The notes: generated by a model not told the origin, from the sequence alone. 64,000 bases of DNA from Aporhodopirellula aestuarii (GCF_023701485.1 NZ_JAMQBK010000060.1:370460-434459); one strand, 5' to 3'; shown: positions 35,332 to 45,083, counted from the stretch's first letter. Numbers and translations are program-made.

Positions 35332-36816
35332 ATGCGGGATGAGACTCGGCAGTTAATCGATCGCGTCGAGGCGTTTGAGATCGATCCAGGCGAAAAGGCT
35401 TTGAGTTTTCCTCAACGCTTGGCAAGAGAGAATCGGTGGACCGTGGCCTATTCGCAGCGAGTGGTTCGCGAATATAAACGCTTCTGCATTTTGGCTCTGG
35501 CCAGTGGGCATCATGTCACACCGAGTGAAGCGGTGGACCAAGCGTGGCATCTGCACCTGACCTACACCCGCTCTTACTGGGATCGCTTCTGTGGCGAGAC
35601 CTTGGGACGCCCACTGCATCATGAACCGACGGCGGGAGGTTCGAGCGAGGGTGTCAAGTTTCATGATTGGTACGCGGAAACGCTGAAAAGCTATTCGGAG
35701 TTATTTGGACAAGATCCACCGCAAGATATTTGGCCTGATCCAGAGAAGCGATTTAGCCATGCGGGTGAATGGACCTGGATCAACGCGGCACACTACTGGC
35801 TGATTCCGCGTATCTACGTTTGGCCGGTATTGGTGGCGGTTCTGTTATTCGCTCTCGTATTCCTGCCTGGTTGTGCTTCGACGATGATCTCGGGACAGCA
35901 ACCGGTTTGGTTACTGCCTGGAATCGTCGGCGGCGTCTTTCCATTCAATCTAGGAGGGAGTGGTTTTCTGTTGTTCTACGGTGGGCTGTGTGTCATCGGA
36001 TCGGCCGCCGTGCTGGTGCTGCGAAACGTCGCAAGGTCGGAAACGATTGAACCCTCAAAATCTCTTCCGCCTGATCTGAGTGTCGACGAGTTGGCCGTTC
36101 TGTCTGGCGGAGGTACGCGGTTGGCATACGTGTCGCTAACACGTCTTTACGCGGAAGGGCACATCGAAACCAAGCCGCCAGGCTGGTTTTCGAATGGGAA
36201 GTTTCTTGTGAAGCCGAACGCGAAGCCCATTTCGTCGAGTATCGATCGGGACATGTACGCGGAGATTGAGAAAGGGACCGCAACGACTCAGTTACTCAAA
36301 ACGATCAAGCCACACTATGAACGCATCAACAACAAGTTGCTGGGGCTCGGCCTACGTGATGATTCCAACTTTCACAGCAGTTCGGCGATGATGTTGGTGG
36401 GCGTGATTTTGTTGTTGGGAGGGTTGCGATTGGTCCAGGGGATTTGGGCGGGCGAAGAGGTCGGCTTCTTGGTCATGATGATGGCCGTGTTTTTGGTGGT
36501 GGCGATGTTGCTCAATTTTCGTCAAATTAAAGTCACCCCGGCGGGGACCGCTTACATCGAACGCAGTAAGAAAAATTTGGCAGGCAATCAACCTACCGCG
36601 ATGATGGGATCGGCGAGCGTCCCTAGCGGTGACTGGGTGCTGCTTAATGTCGCCCTGTTGGGAGCCACTGCTATCTCGGGCTTTGAAGGCTTCAGTCCGC
36701 TGGCGCCGGTCATGCAGCGAATGAGTAGCAGTTCAAGTAGCAGCGGCTGCGGTTCGGGGTGTGGATCCGGCTGCGGAGGAGGTGGCTGCGGGGGATGTGG
36801 TGGCTGTGGCGGATAA
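35332..36816 (+). CDS. TIGR04222-type membrane protein with GRDP-like N-terminus and Cys/Gly-rich tail
   Basis: A 494-residue membrane protein. Residues about 20-150 resemble the glycine-rich-domain-protein/DUF1399 region (AVDQAWHLHLTYTRSYWDRF with its HxH, KFHDWYAETLKSYSELFG). Membrane segments are at about 160-180, 200-220, 343-360 and 380-395. The middle (SVDELAVLSGGGTRLAYVSL) is the TIGR04222 hallmark, a small winged-helix-like cytoplasmic domain. The protein ends in a run of Cys and Gly (CGSGCGSGCGGGGCGGCGG), seven Cys spaced by 2-4 residues after a poly-Ser stretch. That tail could bind metal or become modified. A G-rich Shine-Dalgarno region precedes the ATG. Monocistronic; function unknown. 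Confidence 0.85.
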   Translation: MRDETRQLIDRVEAFEIDPGEKALSFPQRLARENRWTVAYSQRVVREYKRFCILALASGHHVTPSEAVDQAWHLHLTYTRSYWDRFCGETLGRPLHHEPTAGGSSEGVKFHDWYAETLKSYSELFGQDPPQDIWPDPEKRFSHAGEWTWINAAHYWLIPRIYVWPVLVAVLLFALVFLPGCASTMISGQQPVWLLPGIVGGVFPFNLGGSGFLLFYGGLCVIGSAAVLVLRNVARSETIEPSKSLPPDLSVDELAVLSGGGTRLAYVSLTRLYAEGHIETKPPGWFSNGKFLVKPNAKPISSSIDRDMYAEIEKGTATTQLLKTIKPHYERINNKLLGLGLRDDSNFHSSSAMMLVGVILLLGGLRLVQGIWAGEEVGFLVMMMAVFLVVAMLLNFRQIKVTPAGTAYIERSKKNLAGNQPTAMMGSASVPSGDWVLLNVALLGATAISGFEGFSPLAPVMQRMSSSSSSSGCGSGCGSGCGGGGCGGCGGCGG

Positions 36817-36833
36817 CGCGTTTGTCGTTCTAA

Positions 36834-36852
36834 CCCGAAACGATCGTTCGGG
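36834..36852 (+). terminator. Possible terminator hairpin after the TIGR04222 gene
   Basis: CCCGAA (36834-36839) and TTCGGG (36847-36852) pair around a 7-base loop, 17 bp after the stop codon. No T-tract follows, so the assignment is tentative. Confidence 0.3.
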
Positions 36853-37035
36853 CACAGCGAACGAAGTCCACTGGCTATGCCGTAGGGGACGATAATACAA
36901 AGACGCGACAACATTGCCGAGCGATTGGCACGACACGCGGCGAGATAGGAAACGCAACGCAGGGTAGCGGCAGAAGCCCAGCCTGACGTTCATCAGCCTC
37001 ACATTGGAGGTTGTAGGTGGGAGAGTGTGCGATTC

Positions 37036-37893
37036 TTATTTGTTTTGCACGATTGGGTTTGAGAGCGTTCCGATGTCGGCGATGGAGATGTCAACAATGT
37101 CGCCGGGATGAAGGGTGAAATCGTTGGACGGAACGATGCCAGTTCCCGTCATCAGGAAGGCGCCATTGGCAAACGTATTATCGCGACCGAGCCAGCTGAC
37201 CAAATCTTCGAATTGACGTGCCATTTCGCCAGCGGAGGTCGACTGGTTGAAAACGACCGATCCGGCGCGGCGGATCTGTAGATGAACGGTGATCTCTTCG
37301 ACTGGCGGGAGCGAGTTGTAGAGTCGGATCCACGGACCCAATCCAGCGCACTGATCGTAGCATTTTGCTTGAGGAAGATAGAGCGGGTTTTCGCCTTCGA
37401 TGTCGCGCGAGCTCATGTCGTTGCCAGCCGTCAAGCCAACAATTCGAAGCTGTGGCGACAGCACCAGCGTGACTTCTGGCTCTGGGACGCTCCAGGTTGC
37501 ATCGGCGCGGATGCGAAGCGGTTGCTTGTGCCCGCTGACCCGGGACGGTGTCGCTTTGAAGAACAGTTCGGGGCGATCGGCTTGGTAGACGCGGTCATAA
37601 CACGATGCGGCGGCCTCGGACTCTTCCATGCGAGCCGTTTGGCTTCGCCGGTACGTCACCCCCGCCGCCCAGACCTCCTGATGATCAATCGGTGGCAGCC
37701 ACCGTGTTACCTCTTCGATCGGTGTGGGACGATCGCGTTCCAACGACTCGGCCGCGGCGATCGGTTGATCGGCAGCGAGAATGTCAGAGAGCGTGGCGAG
37801 TGTTTCTGTCATTTGTAACGGAAACACTTGGCCGTTCTCGACCAGGACGACGCGTGGTTGTGATGACGAATCTAAAATTTTGGTAATGTTCAT
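37036..37893 (-). CDS. Fumarylacetoacetate hydrolase (FAH) family protein
   Basis: About 285 residues of the FAH fold, metal-dependent hydrolases or decarboxylases acting on acylpyruvate-like or diketo acids. Metal-binding features are visible: the Glu pair in VPEPEVTLVL and the Asp in GNDMSSRDIEGEN, with WAAGVTYRRS near the start and PGDIVDISI near the end. The frame begins with GTG at 37899; the ATG two codons later (37893) is equally likely. It is the last gene of the minus-strand transporter/peptidase cluster, 78 bp behind the S9 peptidase gene. That context suggests breakdown of an amino-acid-derived acid, though sugar-acid substrates are also common in this family. Confidence 0.88.
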   Translation of the reverse strand: MNITKILDSSSQPRVVLVENGQVFPLQMTETLATLSDILAADQPIAAAESLERDRPTPIEEVTRWLPPIDHQEVWAAGVTYRRSQTARMEESEAAASCYDRVYQADRPELFFKATPSRVSGHKQPLRIRADATWSVPEPEVTLVLSPQLRIVGLTAGNDMSSRDIEGENPLYLPQAKCYDQCAGLGPWIRLYNSLPPVEEITVHLQIRRAGSVVFNQSTSAGEMARQFEDLVSWLGRDNTFANGAFLMTGTGIVPSNDFTLHPGDIVDISIADIGTLSNPIVQNK

Positions 37894-37971
37894 CGCCACA
37901 ATATAGCTGAGCGGAATCGAGAGTTGGAACTCCGTCGACGATTCGTCTCGAGCCAGTTTGCCGCGTGCGAA

Positions 37972-40449
37972 CTATTTGGCCGGTTGCAGGTGCTCGATGA
38001 AAAAGTTGGTCATCATTTGACGCATGTGCATCGCGGTCCCTTCACCTTCCGAAATCGAGTGAGAGCGATTGGGATACGCCATCAACCGGAATTGCTTTCC
38101 TGCAGCGACGAGGCGATTGATCAGCCGCTCGGTCGATCCGTAATGAACATTGTCATCGCCGGTACCGTGCACGATCAGTAATGGATCGGCGAGACCCTCG
38201 GCGTGGGTGATCGGAGATCCATCGACGAATCGTTGACGGTCGTCTTCGACCAGTCCCATATACCGTTCCTGGTAAATGGTGTCATAGTCGAATTGGTCGG
38301 GGACGGGAGCGATCGCAATCCCTGCGGCGAACAAATCGGAATGGCGAAACATGCTATTTAGGGTCGTTGAACCGCCACCGCTCCAACCCCACACCCCGAC
38401 GCGTTCAGGATCGAGTTGGGGGAAACGTTCGAGCAGTCGACGCACGCCCGCGGCTTGATCGGCCGGTGTCAGGACGCCGATTTTTCCATAAATACTCTGC
38501 CGAAATGCGCGGCCGCGTGGTGATGCCGTGCCGCGGTTGTCGATACTGACGACTGCGAATCCGAGCTGTGTCAGGTAACGATGCCAAAGGTAATTTTGGC
38601 CACCGAATACATCGCGAACCGTTTGCCCGGCGGGTTCTCCGTAGACGTGAACGATCAACGGAATGGATTTGCCCGCGACAGGCGAGTTGTTGGAATCGGC
38701 CTTCGGTACGGGCTGCATGAACCACGCGTCGAGCGAGGTGTTGTCGTCAATGGTCAATGAGATGAATTGGTGATCGACCGGTTTCAGTTCATCGAGGGCT
38801 TGTTTGACCGCAGCATTGTCGACAAGCGTCTTGATGACTTCTCGTTTATCCAGCCGAACCAGCCTTTGCACCGGAGGCGTCGAAAAATCCGACCAAGTTT
38901 CGAGGGCGAAATCGGTCGAGTCGCTGATCTCGTATGCGAATGTGCCATTTTGGTCAGAGGACACTCGCTGCGGTTTGGCGATCGGGGCTGAGGCGAGAGC
39001 GTCGCAGGTGTACAGCCCGCGGGTGGCGGCGTTGCTCGGCGAGGCCGTGAAGTAGCATCGGCCAGATGTCGGATCGACGGCATCTAGCGAGATCACATCC
39101 CATAAGCCGGTGGTGATCGGCGTCAGTGAAACGCCTTGTTGGCAACCATTCTTGTCGAGCGCACCGCGGGCCGTGATGGGCCCGGAAAGGTAGCTGGCGT
39201 CGATTGAAAGGCGATACAGGTGTTGCCACTCGGTGCGTTCACTCAGCCATGCGAAGTCGATAGTAGAACGCGGCGATAGGTTTGTTGCGGTGTTGTTGGA
39301 TGTTTGTTGCGGTGCTGCCGCCGAACCGGATCGGGGCGGCAATGGATACAATTTGGGTTGATGCAAAACCCATCCGGGGCTGGTCTCGTTGAGCAGAACG
39401 ATGCTGTTTCCCGTTGAGACATCAGCGATCCACAGTCGGTTCTCGTTTTGGTGTCGTGTCAATTGTTGGATCAGCAACCGTTCGTTTGCCCCCGGGACGT
39501 CCTTGGGAAGCCACTGCAACGCGGCGAGGTAGTGGTTGCGAGGATCACCCTCGGTTTTCATCCACGTGGTCGATTGGGTATCGAAATCAAAGACGCCGAT
39601 CCGTGCGGCCGCGTTGGTCTGCCCGACTTTGGGGTAAGCGAAACGTTTAAGACTCGGGTAACGCTGCGAGGTGTTATCGATCAGCGAGTGAACGGGGACG
39701 TCGGTTTCGTCTAACTGCCAAAACGCGATTTTGGATCCATCGGGGCTGAATTGAAACCCACGACGCAAGCTGAGTTCCTCTTCGTAGACCCAGTCGAAGG
39801 TACCGTTGATCAGTTGAGGGTTGTCGCTCGCGGCGACCGTGTGGATCGTTCCGGTGGCAGTTTCTTCGCAATAAAGATTGCGATCACGGACGTAGGCGAC
39901 CGCGTCCCCTTTCGGAGAAAAGGTGGCAAACATCAATGACTGGTCGCTCGCCGATTCGCCGCCGAGTTTTCGCCAGGATTTCGAGAGCATGTCCAGCAGC
40001 CAGTAGTCGCCACGTGTGTTGGCACGCCACACCTTGACCGTGTTGGTGAACACAAGCAGGTAACGATGGTCGGCGGACCATTGGAAATCGCTGACCGAGA
40101 TGCGTTCGCCGGAAGGGAGCTGGAACTGATCCGACGAAACGGTGATGGTTTCGTCGACATCGGGAACGGACAGACGCACGATTTCGGGGTGCCCTTGGCT
40201 GGTGCTGCGCTTCCACCACAGAACGTCGTCGGTTTCGTCCCACTGCAACGATTTGGTTTCAAGATTGAAGTCCGAACCGTGGAAGATTCTCGATATACAG
40301 AGCCGTTCGCGATCGCCGGCGCATGGAGCCGGTGGTGGTGCGGAATCAACGGCGGGGGCATGCGCGGCGCAAGTCGACGCGACTCCTATCGCGAGCAACA
40401 GCGAGATCAGCGCGAATGGGGAACGGTATCGGAGAGCGTTATGTGGCAT
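37972..40449 (-). CDS. S9-family dipeptidyl peptidase (DPP IV-like)
   Basis: The frame opens at 40617 but the ATG at 40449 directly precedes a signal peptide (SPFALISLLLAIGVASTCAA), giving 825 residues. The N-terminal part is the DPP IV beta-propeller (FDWVYEEELSLRRGFQFSPD contains the EE pair that binds the substrate N-terminus). The C-terminal alpha/beta hydrolase domain carries Ser690 in GWSGGGS, the Asp region GTGDDNVHYG and the His in NRSHSISEG. DPP IV enzymes cut dipeptides from N-termini, preferably after Pro or Ala. It is exported, so it should act on periplasmic or surface peptides and feed the symporter encoded by the same cluster. Confidence 0.93.
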   Translation of the reverse strand: MPHNALRYRSPFALISLLLAIGVASTCAAHAPAVDSAPPPAPCAGDRERLCISRIFHGSDFNLETKSLQWDETDDVLWWKRSTSQGHPEIVRLSVPDVDETITVSSDQFQLPSGERISVSDFQWSADHRYLLVFTNTVKVWRANTRGDYWLLDMLSKSWRKLGGESASDQSLMFATFSPKGDAVAYVRDRNLYCEETATGTIHTVAASDNPQLINGTFDWVYEEELSLRRGFQFSPDGSKIAFWQLDETDVPVHSLIDNTSQRYPSLKRFAYPKVGQTNAAARIGVFDFDTQSTTWMKTEGDPRNHYLAALQWLPKDVPGANERLLIQQLTRHQNENRLWIADVSTGNSIVLLNETSPGWVLHQPKLYPLPPRSGSAAAPQQTSNNTATNLSPRSTIDFAWLSERTEWQHLYRLSIDASYLSGPITARGALDKNGCQQGVSLTPITTGLWDVISLDAVDPTSGRCYFTASPSNAATRGLYTCDALASAPIAKPQRVSSDQNGTFAYEISDSTDFALETWSDFSTPPVQRLVRLDKREVIKTLVDNAAVKQALDELKPVDHQFISLTIDDNTSLDAWFMQPVPKADSNNSPVAGKSIPLIVHVYGEPAGQTVRDVFGGQNYLWHRYLTQLGFAVVSIDNRGTASPRGRAFRQSIYGKIGVLTPADQAAGVRRLLERFPQLDPERVGVWGWSGGGSTTLNSMFRHSDLFAAGIAIAPVPDQFDYDTIYQERYMGLVEDDRQRFVDGSPITHAEGLADPLLIVHGTGDDNVHYGSTERLINRLVAAGKQFRLMAYPNRSHSISEGEGTAMHMRQMMTNFFIEHLQPAK

Positions 40450-40483
40450 CGTTGTGTGCGGCGGGTTTTCAGGACGGAATGAT

Positions 40484-41761
40484 CTACAGGAGGGAGTGCA
40501 CATAGGCGGGGAATCCCGACATATCGCCGGGTGGTTCGTGGGGGCCAATGATGAGAGGTCCATCATCGGGATGACTGGCGAGCAAACCATGACTGCCGCG
40601 AACAAGCGTTGCGTCAAGCGGGATGACGTCCATCTTGTATCGCATGCCGATCTTTTTCTGGAACAGTCTCGCCGCCGCCCGTGCGCGACTCGTCATGAAC
40701 AATTCACATGGGTCGTAGCCCGGTTTTCGATGAATATCGACGGTTCGTGCAAAGTCGGGCGCGTCGCGATCATCATTCCAATAGTAGTAGGTGAACCAAG
40801 CGTCTGGTTCAGAAAGTACGACAAGTTCACCGCTGCGCGAATGGTCGAGTTGCAGTTCGCCCGGAGGAACGACTGCGGCGACGCCAGGAACGTCGCGCAA
40901 GATCTGCGCGACCCTTTGGATGTTCTTGGTGTCGCGCACATAAACATGTGCGACTTGATGGTCGGCAACCGCGACGGCTTCGCAGTCGGGGACCACCAAC
41001 GCTTCTCCGAAAGGCCCTAATCGAGTGCGAAGGTAGCCGTGTTGCCTTAATACTCGATTGAGATGCACGGGGCGACTGACGGGTGTCAGTCCGTACTCAC
41101 TGACGACAACAATTTTTGCGTCGATTTCTTGAGCCGCGTCGATGACTCGGCCCGCGGCAGCGTCGACTTCGGCAACCCGCGTGGGGTCATGGTGATCGAG
41201 GCGTTGAAAGTCGTAGTCCAAATGCGGCAGGTAGCACAGAGTGAGCTGCGGTTGTTTCTCTCGCAGCACCAAGGCGGTCGCGTCGGCGATCCAGTCGCTC
41301 GAGGCGATTCCGGCACCGGGGCCCCAGAACGCAAAAAACGGAAACGGGCCGAGTTTGCGTGTCAGGTCGCATGTGGTCCAATCGAGAACGTCAAACGCCT
41401 TGCTGCCGTCACATCCATAGTGCGGTTTGGGGGTTGCGCCGTAGCGGGCGTTGGTCGCTTGGTTGAACCACCAAAACATCTTCGCCGTTTCATATCGTTC
41501 GTAGAACAACTCGCCTTGGATCAGCAGGCGAGATTGTTGCCAGAAACGGATTTCTTGTGTGTCGCGATACAACCATCCGTTACCGACGATGCCATGGTCG
41601 CGAGGCGGTAGCCCCGTCAACATCGTTGCTTGGCTCGTCGCGGTAACAGCGGGGACCGGACTGGTCCATGGGCGAGCCGCACCGAGCTGAGATAATCGTG
41701 GTGCGTGAGGGAGCAGCCCCGGCGTGAGCCCGACAACGTTGAGCACACAGAGACGTTGCAT
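40484..41761 (-). CDS. Nucleotide pyrophosphatase/phosphodiesterase (alkaline phosphatase superfamily) protein
   Basis: A 425-residue member of the type I phosphodiesterase/nucleotide pyrophosphatase family. The nucleophile region is AVTATSQATMLTGLPPRDHG, with the catalytic Thr or Ser followed by the family's HGIVGNGW. Further metal-ligand segments are LPHLDYDFQRLDHHD, VVVSEYGLTPV (usually SDHG, here SEYG) and RGSHGLL with HPDDGPL. It has no signal peptide, so it is probably cytoplasmic. The ATG shares one base with the stop of the small transporter subunit (TAATG), implying translational coupling. The substrate is unknown. Confidence 0.85.
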   Translation of the reverse strand: MQRLCVLNVVGLTPGLLPHAPRLSQLGAARPWTSPVPAVTATSQATMLTGLPPRDHGIVGNGWLYRDTQEIRFWQQSRLLIQGELFYERYETAKMFWWFNQATNARYGATPKPHYGCDGSKAFDVLDWTTCDLTRKLGPFPFFAFWGPGAGIASSDWIADATALVLREKQPQLTLCYLPHLDYDFQRLDHHDPTRVAEVDAAAGRVIDAAQEIDAKIVVVSEYGLTPVSRPVHLNRVLRQHGYLRTRLGPFGEALVVPDCEAVAVADHQVAHVYVRDTKNIQRVAQILRDVPGVAAVVPPGELQLDHSRSGELVVLSEPDAWFTYYYWNDDRDAPDFARTVDIHRKPGYDPCELFMTSRARAAARLFQKKIGMRYKMDVIPLDATLVRGSHGLLASHPDDGPLIIGPHEPPGDMSGFPAYVHSLL

Positions 41762-41907
41762 TAAAGCTCTTTCGATTTCTCAGTGTCTTCGTCGCCGAAT
41801 TCTTCTTCCACGGGGGGCAACGTCAATACTTTGTAGAGACAAAAGCTTAGCATCGAGATCACCGCGCCGATGGAAAGCACCATCACGCTTAGTCCGCCGG
41901 CCGTCAT
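41761..41907 (-). CDS. MetS-like small subunit of the NSS transporter
   Basis: A 48-residue single-span protein: [20 protein letters not shown] is mostly hydrophobic, then [16 protein letters not shown] and an acidic tail. Its size, topology and position match the MetS-type small subunits found behind neurotransmitter:sodium symporters such as the corynebacterial methionine/alanine importer. The start ATG overlaps the symporter stop as ATGA (41904-41907), and its TAA overlaps the next gene's ATG as TAATG. A longer frame running upstream from it lies inside the symporter gene and is a shadow. Confidence 0.8.
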   Translation of the reverse strand: MTAGGLSVMVLSIGAVISMLSFCLYKVLTLPPVEEEFGDEDTEKSKEL

Positions 41908-43598
41908 AGTTCTTCTCCCGAGTCGGTTGTGGATCCGGTGTCGTGTTCCTCGAGGAAGGCAAACTTGCCATCGCGAATCCAGTTGTTCCCGGCGATGTGA
42001 ATCAAGACGAGCAGCATCGCCGTCACGCCGATGATGAATAAAACCGACATCATTACGACGGAATCCGACATAATGTTGTCGAGATAGCCGGGTTTGTATT
42101 CGCCGGTTTCGGCATCTGTCGAGCCGAGCACGTTCTGATAACAGAAGGCGACGAAGATCGCGCCGAGGTACACCGGGACGACGTATTTCAGAATCAGTTG
42201 GACGAAATGGGGGATCCGCAAATGGGCACCCACATGTGCTTCGCGCTCGCCCCGGACGATGCCAAATACCCAGCCGTAGATCACCGCCTGGATCATCGCC
42301 AGGACAAAGATCAGGAAAGTGCCGACCCAAAAATCCAAAGTGTCGAGGGCTTTGAGGCCTTTCGAGAAATAGACGACGAAGAACGTCCCGGCCAGCGCGA
42401 TCATACCGAGAAACGTGCTCGAAACGTGTCGTTCCAGCGCGAACCCTTCCTCGAAAAACGCGATCACCGGTTGCAGCATGGAAAGACTGCTTGTGATGGC
42501 GGCGAGGAACAGCATGAAGAACCACAGGAATCCGAACAGCTGCCCGGCTGGCATTTGAGCAAAGACGTTCGGCAACGCGTTGAAGCCCAAGCCGAACGTG
42601 CCGAACGACGCCACGCTGGCACCCAAAAAGATGAACGCCGCCGGGAGTGTGATCAGTCCGCCCAAGCAGACTTCGAAAAACTCATTCATGCTGCAGGCGG
42701 TCAGTCCGCTCAGCACGACATCATCTTTCTTGCCTAGGTAGCTCGAATAGTTGATGATCACCCCGAAACCGACCGAGAGGCTAAAGAAAATTTGGCCGGA
42801 TGCGGCTAGCCAAGTTTTCGGATCGGTGAGTGCTTCGGGTTTGGGGTTCCACATGAACCCGAGGCCCGCGCTGACCTGTTCGCTGGGCAACGTCAGAACA
42901 CGCACCAGGACACAGAGCGCACAGACGACCATGAGGGGAATCGCAAATTTGCAGAACGTTTCGATTCCGGCGGAGACCCCACGGTAGATCAGGACGAAAT
43001 TCACCGCGAACGTGATCAGGATAAAGCCCAGCATCGATGAGCCTTTGCCGAACACATGTCCGTCGGTATTCATCCCGACCGTGTTGTCAAAGTAGGCCGT
43101 GTAGGCATCGGAGTCTTCGCCGAGCATCAGGTCACCGGTGAAGTAGTTCCACGCGTAGCTCAAGCACCAGGCTTCGATCACGATGTAATACATGTAGATG
43201 ACCAGCGGGATCAGCAGTGCGAAGACGCTGAGATATCTGGCTTTGGGAGTCCGGCAGGCGACGCTGAAGACGCCCGGTGCGGAGTGAAAGCCGCGGACCC
43301 CGGAAAATCGGCCCATCGTCCATTCGGCCCAGCAAAGCGGGATGCCGAGGACCAGCAGCGAAATGAAGTATGGCAGCAGGAAGGCACCGCCACCGTTTTG
43401 GGCCGCCTGGCCGGGGAATCGAAGGAAGTTGCCTAGTCCGACGGCGCTGCCGGCGACCGCGAGCACGACTCCGATCCGACTGCCCCATTGTTCCTTGGAA
43501 ACGTAGTCTTCAGCCGGCATCGAATCGCCGGTGGGCGGATCGGTCGGTTTGTCGGCGGCGGGCTTGTGAGGGGGAGAGGCGTCGGGCGATTCATTCAT
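41904..43598 (-). CDS. Sodium-dependent transporter of the NSS (neurotransmitter:sodium symporter) family
   Basis: About 564 residues with 12 predicted spans. The first span carries the substrate/sodium site [16 protein letters not shown] and [11 protein letters not shown] follows, both hallmarks of LeuT-fold NSS proteins; [17 protein letters not shown] is the span 6-7 substrate region. It should import amino acids with sodium. The frame extends to 43859, but that would run through the tRNA gene; [12 protein letters not shown] at 43598 is the sensible start and gives a polar 60-residue N-terminal extension before the first span. Translationally coupled to the MetS-like subunit. Substrate not predictable, perhaps dipeptide-derived amino acids given the peptidase gene. 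Confidence 0.93.
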   Translation of the reverse strand: MNESPDASPPHKPAADKPTDPPTGDSMPAEDYVSKEQWGSRIGVVLAVAGSAVGLGNFLRFPGQAAQNGGGAFLLPYFISLLVLGIPLCWAEWTMGRFSGVRGFHSAPGVFSVACRTPKARYLSVFALLIPLVIYMYYIVIEAWCLSYAWNYFTGDLMLGEDSDAYTAYFDNTVGMNTDGHVFGKGSSMLGFILITFAVNFVLIYRGVSAGIETFCKFAIPLMVVCALCVLVRVLTLPSEQVSAGLGFMWNPKPEALTDPKTWLAASGQIFFSLSVGFGVIINYSSYLGKKDDVVLSGLTACSMNEFFEVCLGGLITLPAAFIFLGASVASFGTFGLGFNALPNVFAQMPAGQLFGFLWFFMLFLAAITSSLSMLQPVIAFFEEGFALERHVSSTFLGMIALAGTFFVVYFSKGLKALDTLDFWVGTFLIFVLAMIQAVIYGWVFGIVRGEREAHVGAHLRIPHFVQLILKYVVPVYLGAIFVAFCYQNVLGSTDAETGEYKPGYLDNIMSDSVVMMSVLFIIGVTAMLLVLIHIAGNNWIRDGKFAFLEEHDTGSTTDSGEEL

Positions 43599-43801
43599 CT
43601 CGTTGCCTTGGTCAGCGGTGTCGATTGTGGACGCCCCTTCGTTGTAAGGATTTGGGCGTTTTTCATCGACCGTGCCGAGGCGGTCGCAAAGAAAGAATTC
43701 CAAAAAAAGAAAGCGTTTGGAGGGGGGCTGAGACCGCAGGATGTTGCGGGAAAGAAGGCTCCGAGTCGTGCGACTTCGGGCATGGCTCGCCAGCCAGAAA
43801 G

Positions 43802-43874
43802 TGGTTAGGCGCGGGCTCGAACCGCGGACACCGGCCTTTTCAGGGCCGTGCTCTACCAACTGAGCTACCTAACC
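43802..43874 (-). tRNA. tRNA-Phe (GAA)
   Basis: A complete cloverleaf is read on the minus strand: acceptor GGTTAGG/CCTAACC, D arm GCTC-AGTTGGTA-GAGC, anticodon stem CGGCC/GGCCG with loop CTGAAAA (anticodon GAA), variable loop GTGTC, T arm CGCGG-TTCGAGC-CCGCG and discriminator A. The 3' CCA is not encoded (ACT follows). Confidence 0.97.
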
Positions 43875-43939
43875 TGAACAATCAAACGCCCCTTAGACAT
43901 ACAGTAGGGTGGGAACCCGGTGCCCGCGTGGCTTTTTTG

Positions 43940-43968
43940 TTCAACAGATGAGAAAACTACGCTATCAT
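43940..43968 (+). promoter_or_regulatory. Putative promoter of the Exb cluster
   Basis: TTCAAC (43940-43945) and TATCAT (43963-43968) with 17-base spacing lie about 55 bp before the first ATG of the cluster. The -10 box fits well, the -35 box poorly. Confidence 0.3.
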
Positions 43969-44023
43969 ATGGGTTCGCGTCAATCGGCCCCGACGAAAAC
44001 TCTTTTCTAAAAATCGAAATTTT

Positions 44024-45025
44024 ATGGGTATGGCTGCATCCCCTGATCCTGATTCAAGCCAATCTGCGGTTCTCGAAGCCGAGGTGCATACGGAGGCTGA
44101 AAATCACGGTGCGAACGCAAAATCTCATCCAGAGCTGACTCCGATCCAGGCCAAGCGGCTCGAGGAACGCGAGAAGCTGCGTACCAGCAAATTCGACGCC
44201 GTTTCATCCTTTTTTATGGCGACGATCCTGTTCCTGGGCACCTTCGTTTTCATGTTGTTCGTGGTCTGGTTGACGATGCGGATGCCGGTCCGTGTCAAAC
44301 CGATCGAGCCGATCATCGAAAACGCGGCCGGCCGGGCGGATAACGCGGAAGGTTTCGAGCGGGACTTCGAGCCGCCGGGGGCCGAAGAGGTCGAGGAACT
44401 GATGGAGCCGACCCTGCAGGACACCATTGAGGCGGTCACCGACGCAGTCAGTAGCGTCGCGGCCTCGCTCGACACGATGAACACCAACGCCACCGCCAGC
44501 ACATCGGGTTCGGGCAAAGGGGACAGTCGTCCACCAGGTCCCGAGGGGGAAGGTGAAGACATCGTGCCACGATTCGAGCGTTGGCAGTTGAACTTCTCCG
44601 CAAAAGGCATCAAACCGTACTCGCAGCAGCTGGATTTTTATGGAATCGAGCTCGGAACAGTGGGCGGGGGTGTCCAGGGTGTGGACTACGCGACAAACTT
44701 GTCGACACGGCCAAAGTCCCGCCACAGCGATGACAGTGCAAGCGAAAAACGTTTGTACTTCATGTGGGCAACTCAAAGCCCCTTAAAGGACTTTGATATC
44801 CAATTGCTCAACCAAGCAGGGGTGAATACCGGAGGTGGCCGGAACATCTTGAAGTTTATTCCCCCGGATCTTGAAAACCAGTTGGCACATATCGAACTAG
44901 AGTATGCAGCGAGCAAGGGACACAAGAGCGTCACCGAAATCGCCAAAACCGTGTTCTTTAGCAAGCCCGAAGGCAGCGGTTACGTCTTTGAAGTCACCGA
45001 ACAACGTTATCGCAACAAACGATAA
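44024..45025 (+). CDS. Single-span membrane protein heading the Exb cluster
   Basis: A 333-residue protein of no family I recognise. The cytoplasmic N-terminus (about 65 residues, charged, TPIQAKRLEEREKLR) is followed by one strong span (FMATILFLGTFVFMLFVVWL, about 65-85), an acidic Pro/Glu-rich linker (GAEEVEELMEPTLQDTIEAV, then Gly/Ser/Pro) and a C-terminal globular domain from about 185 (RFERWQLNFSAKGIKPYSQQ). This N-in single-anchor layout with a periplasmic domain is that of TonB or TolA, and it precedes ExbB/ExbD genes, but the C-terminal domain does not show the TonB signature. I infer a candidate partner of the proton channel. Start ATG 44024; Met3 is a close alternative. Confidence 0.75.
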   Translation: MGMAASPDPDSSQSAVLEAEVHTEAENHGANAKSHPELTPIQAKRLEEREKLRTSKFDAVSSFFMATILFLGTFVFMLFVVWLTMRMPVRVKPIEPIIENAAGRADNAEGFERDFEPPGAEEVEELMEPTLQDTIEAVTDAVSSVAASLDTMNTNATASTSGSGKGDSRPPGPEGEGEDIVPRFERWQLNFSAKGIKPYSQQLDFYGIELGTVGGGVQGVDYATNLSTRPKSRHSDDSASEKRLYFMWATQSPLKDFDIQLLNQAGVNTGGGRNILKFIPPDLENQLAHIELEYAASKGHKSVTEIAKTVFFSKPEGSGYVFEVTEQRYRNKR

Positions 45026-45083
45026 AGCTACATCGCTGCTGCCCACTTATCTGCATCCCCTTTCAACCCCATAGGAACCGACC

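Noticed and set aside
41761-42525. A 254-codon minus-strand frame ending in the MetS-like sequence
   Set aside because: Its upstream part is the symporter gene read in another frame (Arg-rich, no hydrophobic pattern). Only the last 48 codons from 41907 form a sensible protein.
43599-43859. N-terminal extension of the NSS symporter
   Set aside because: It would translate through the 3' half of the tRNA-Phe gene; the ATG at 43598 is sufficient.
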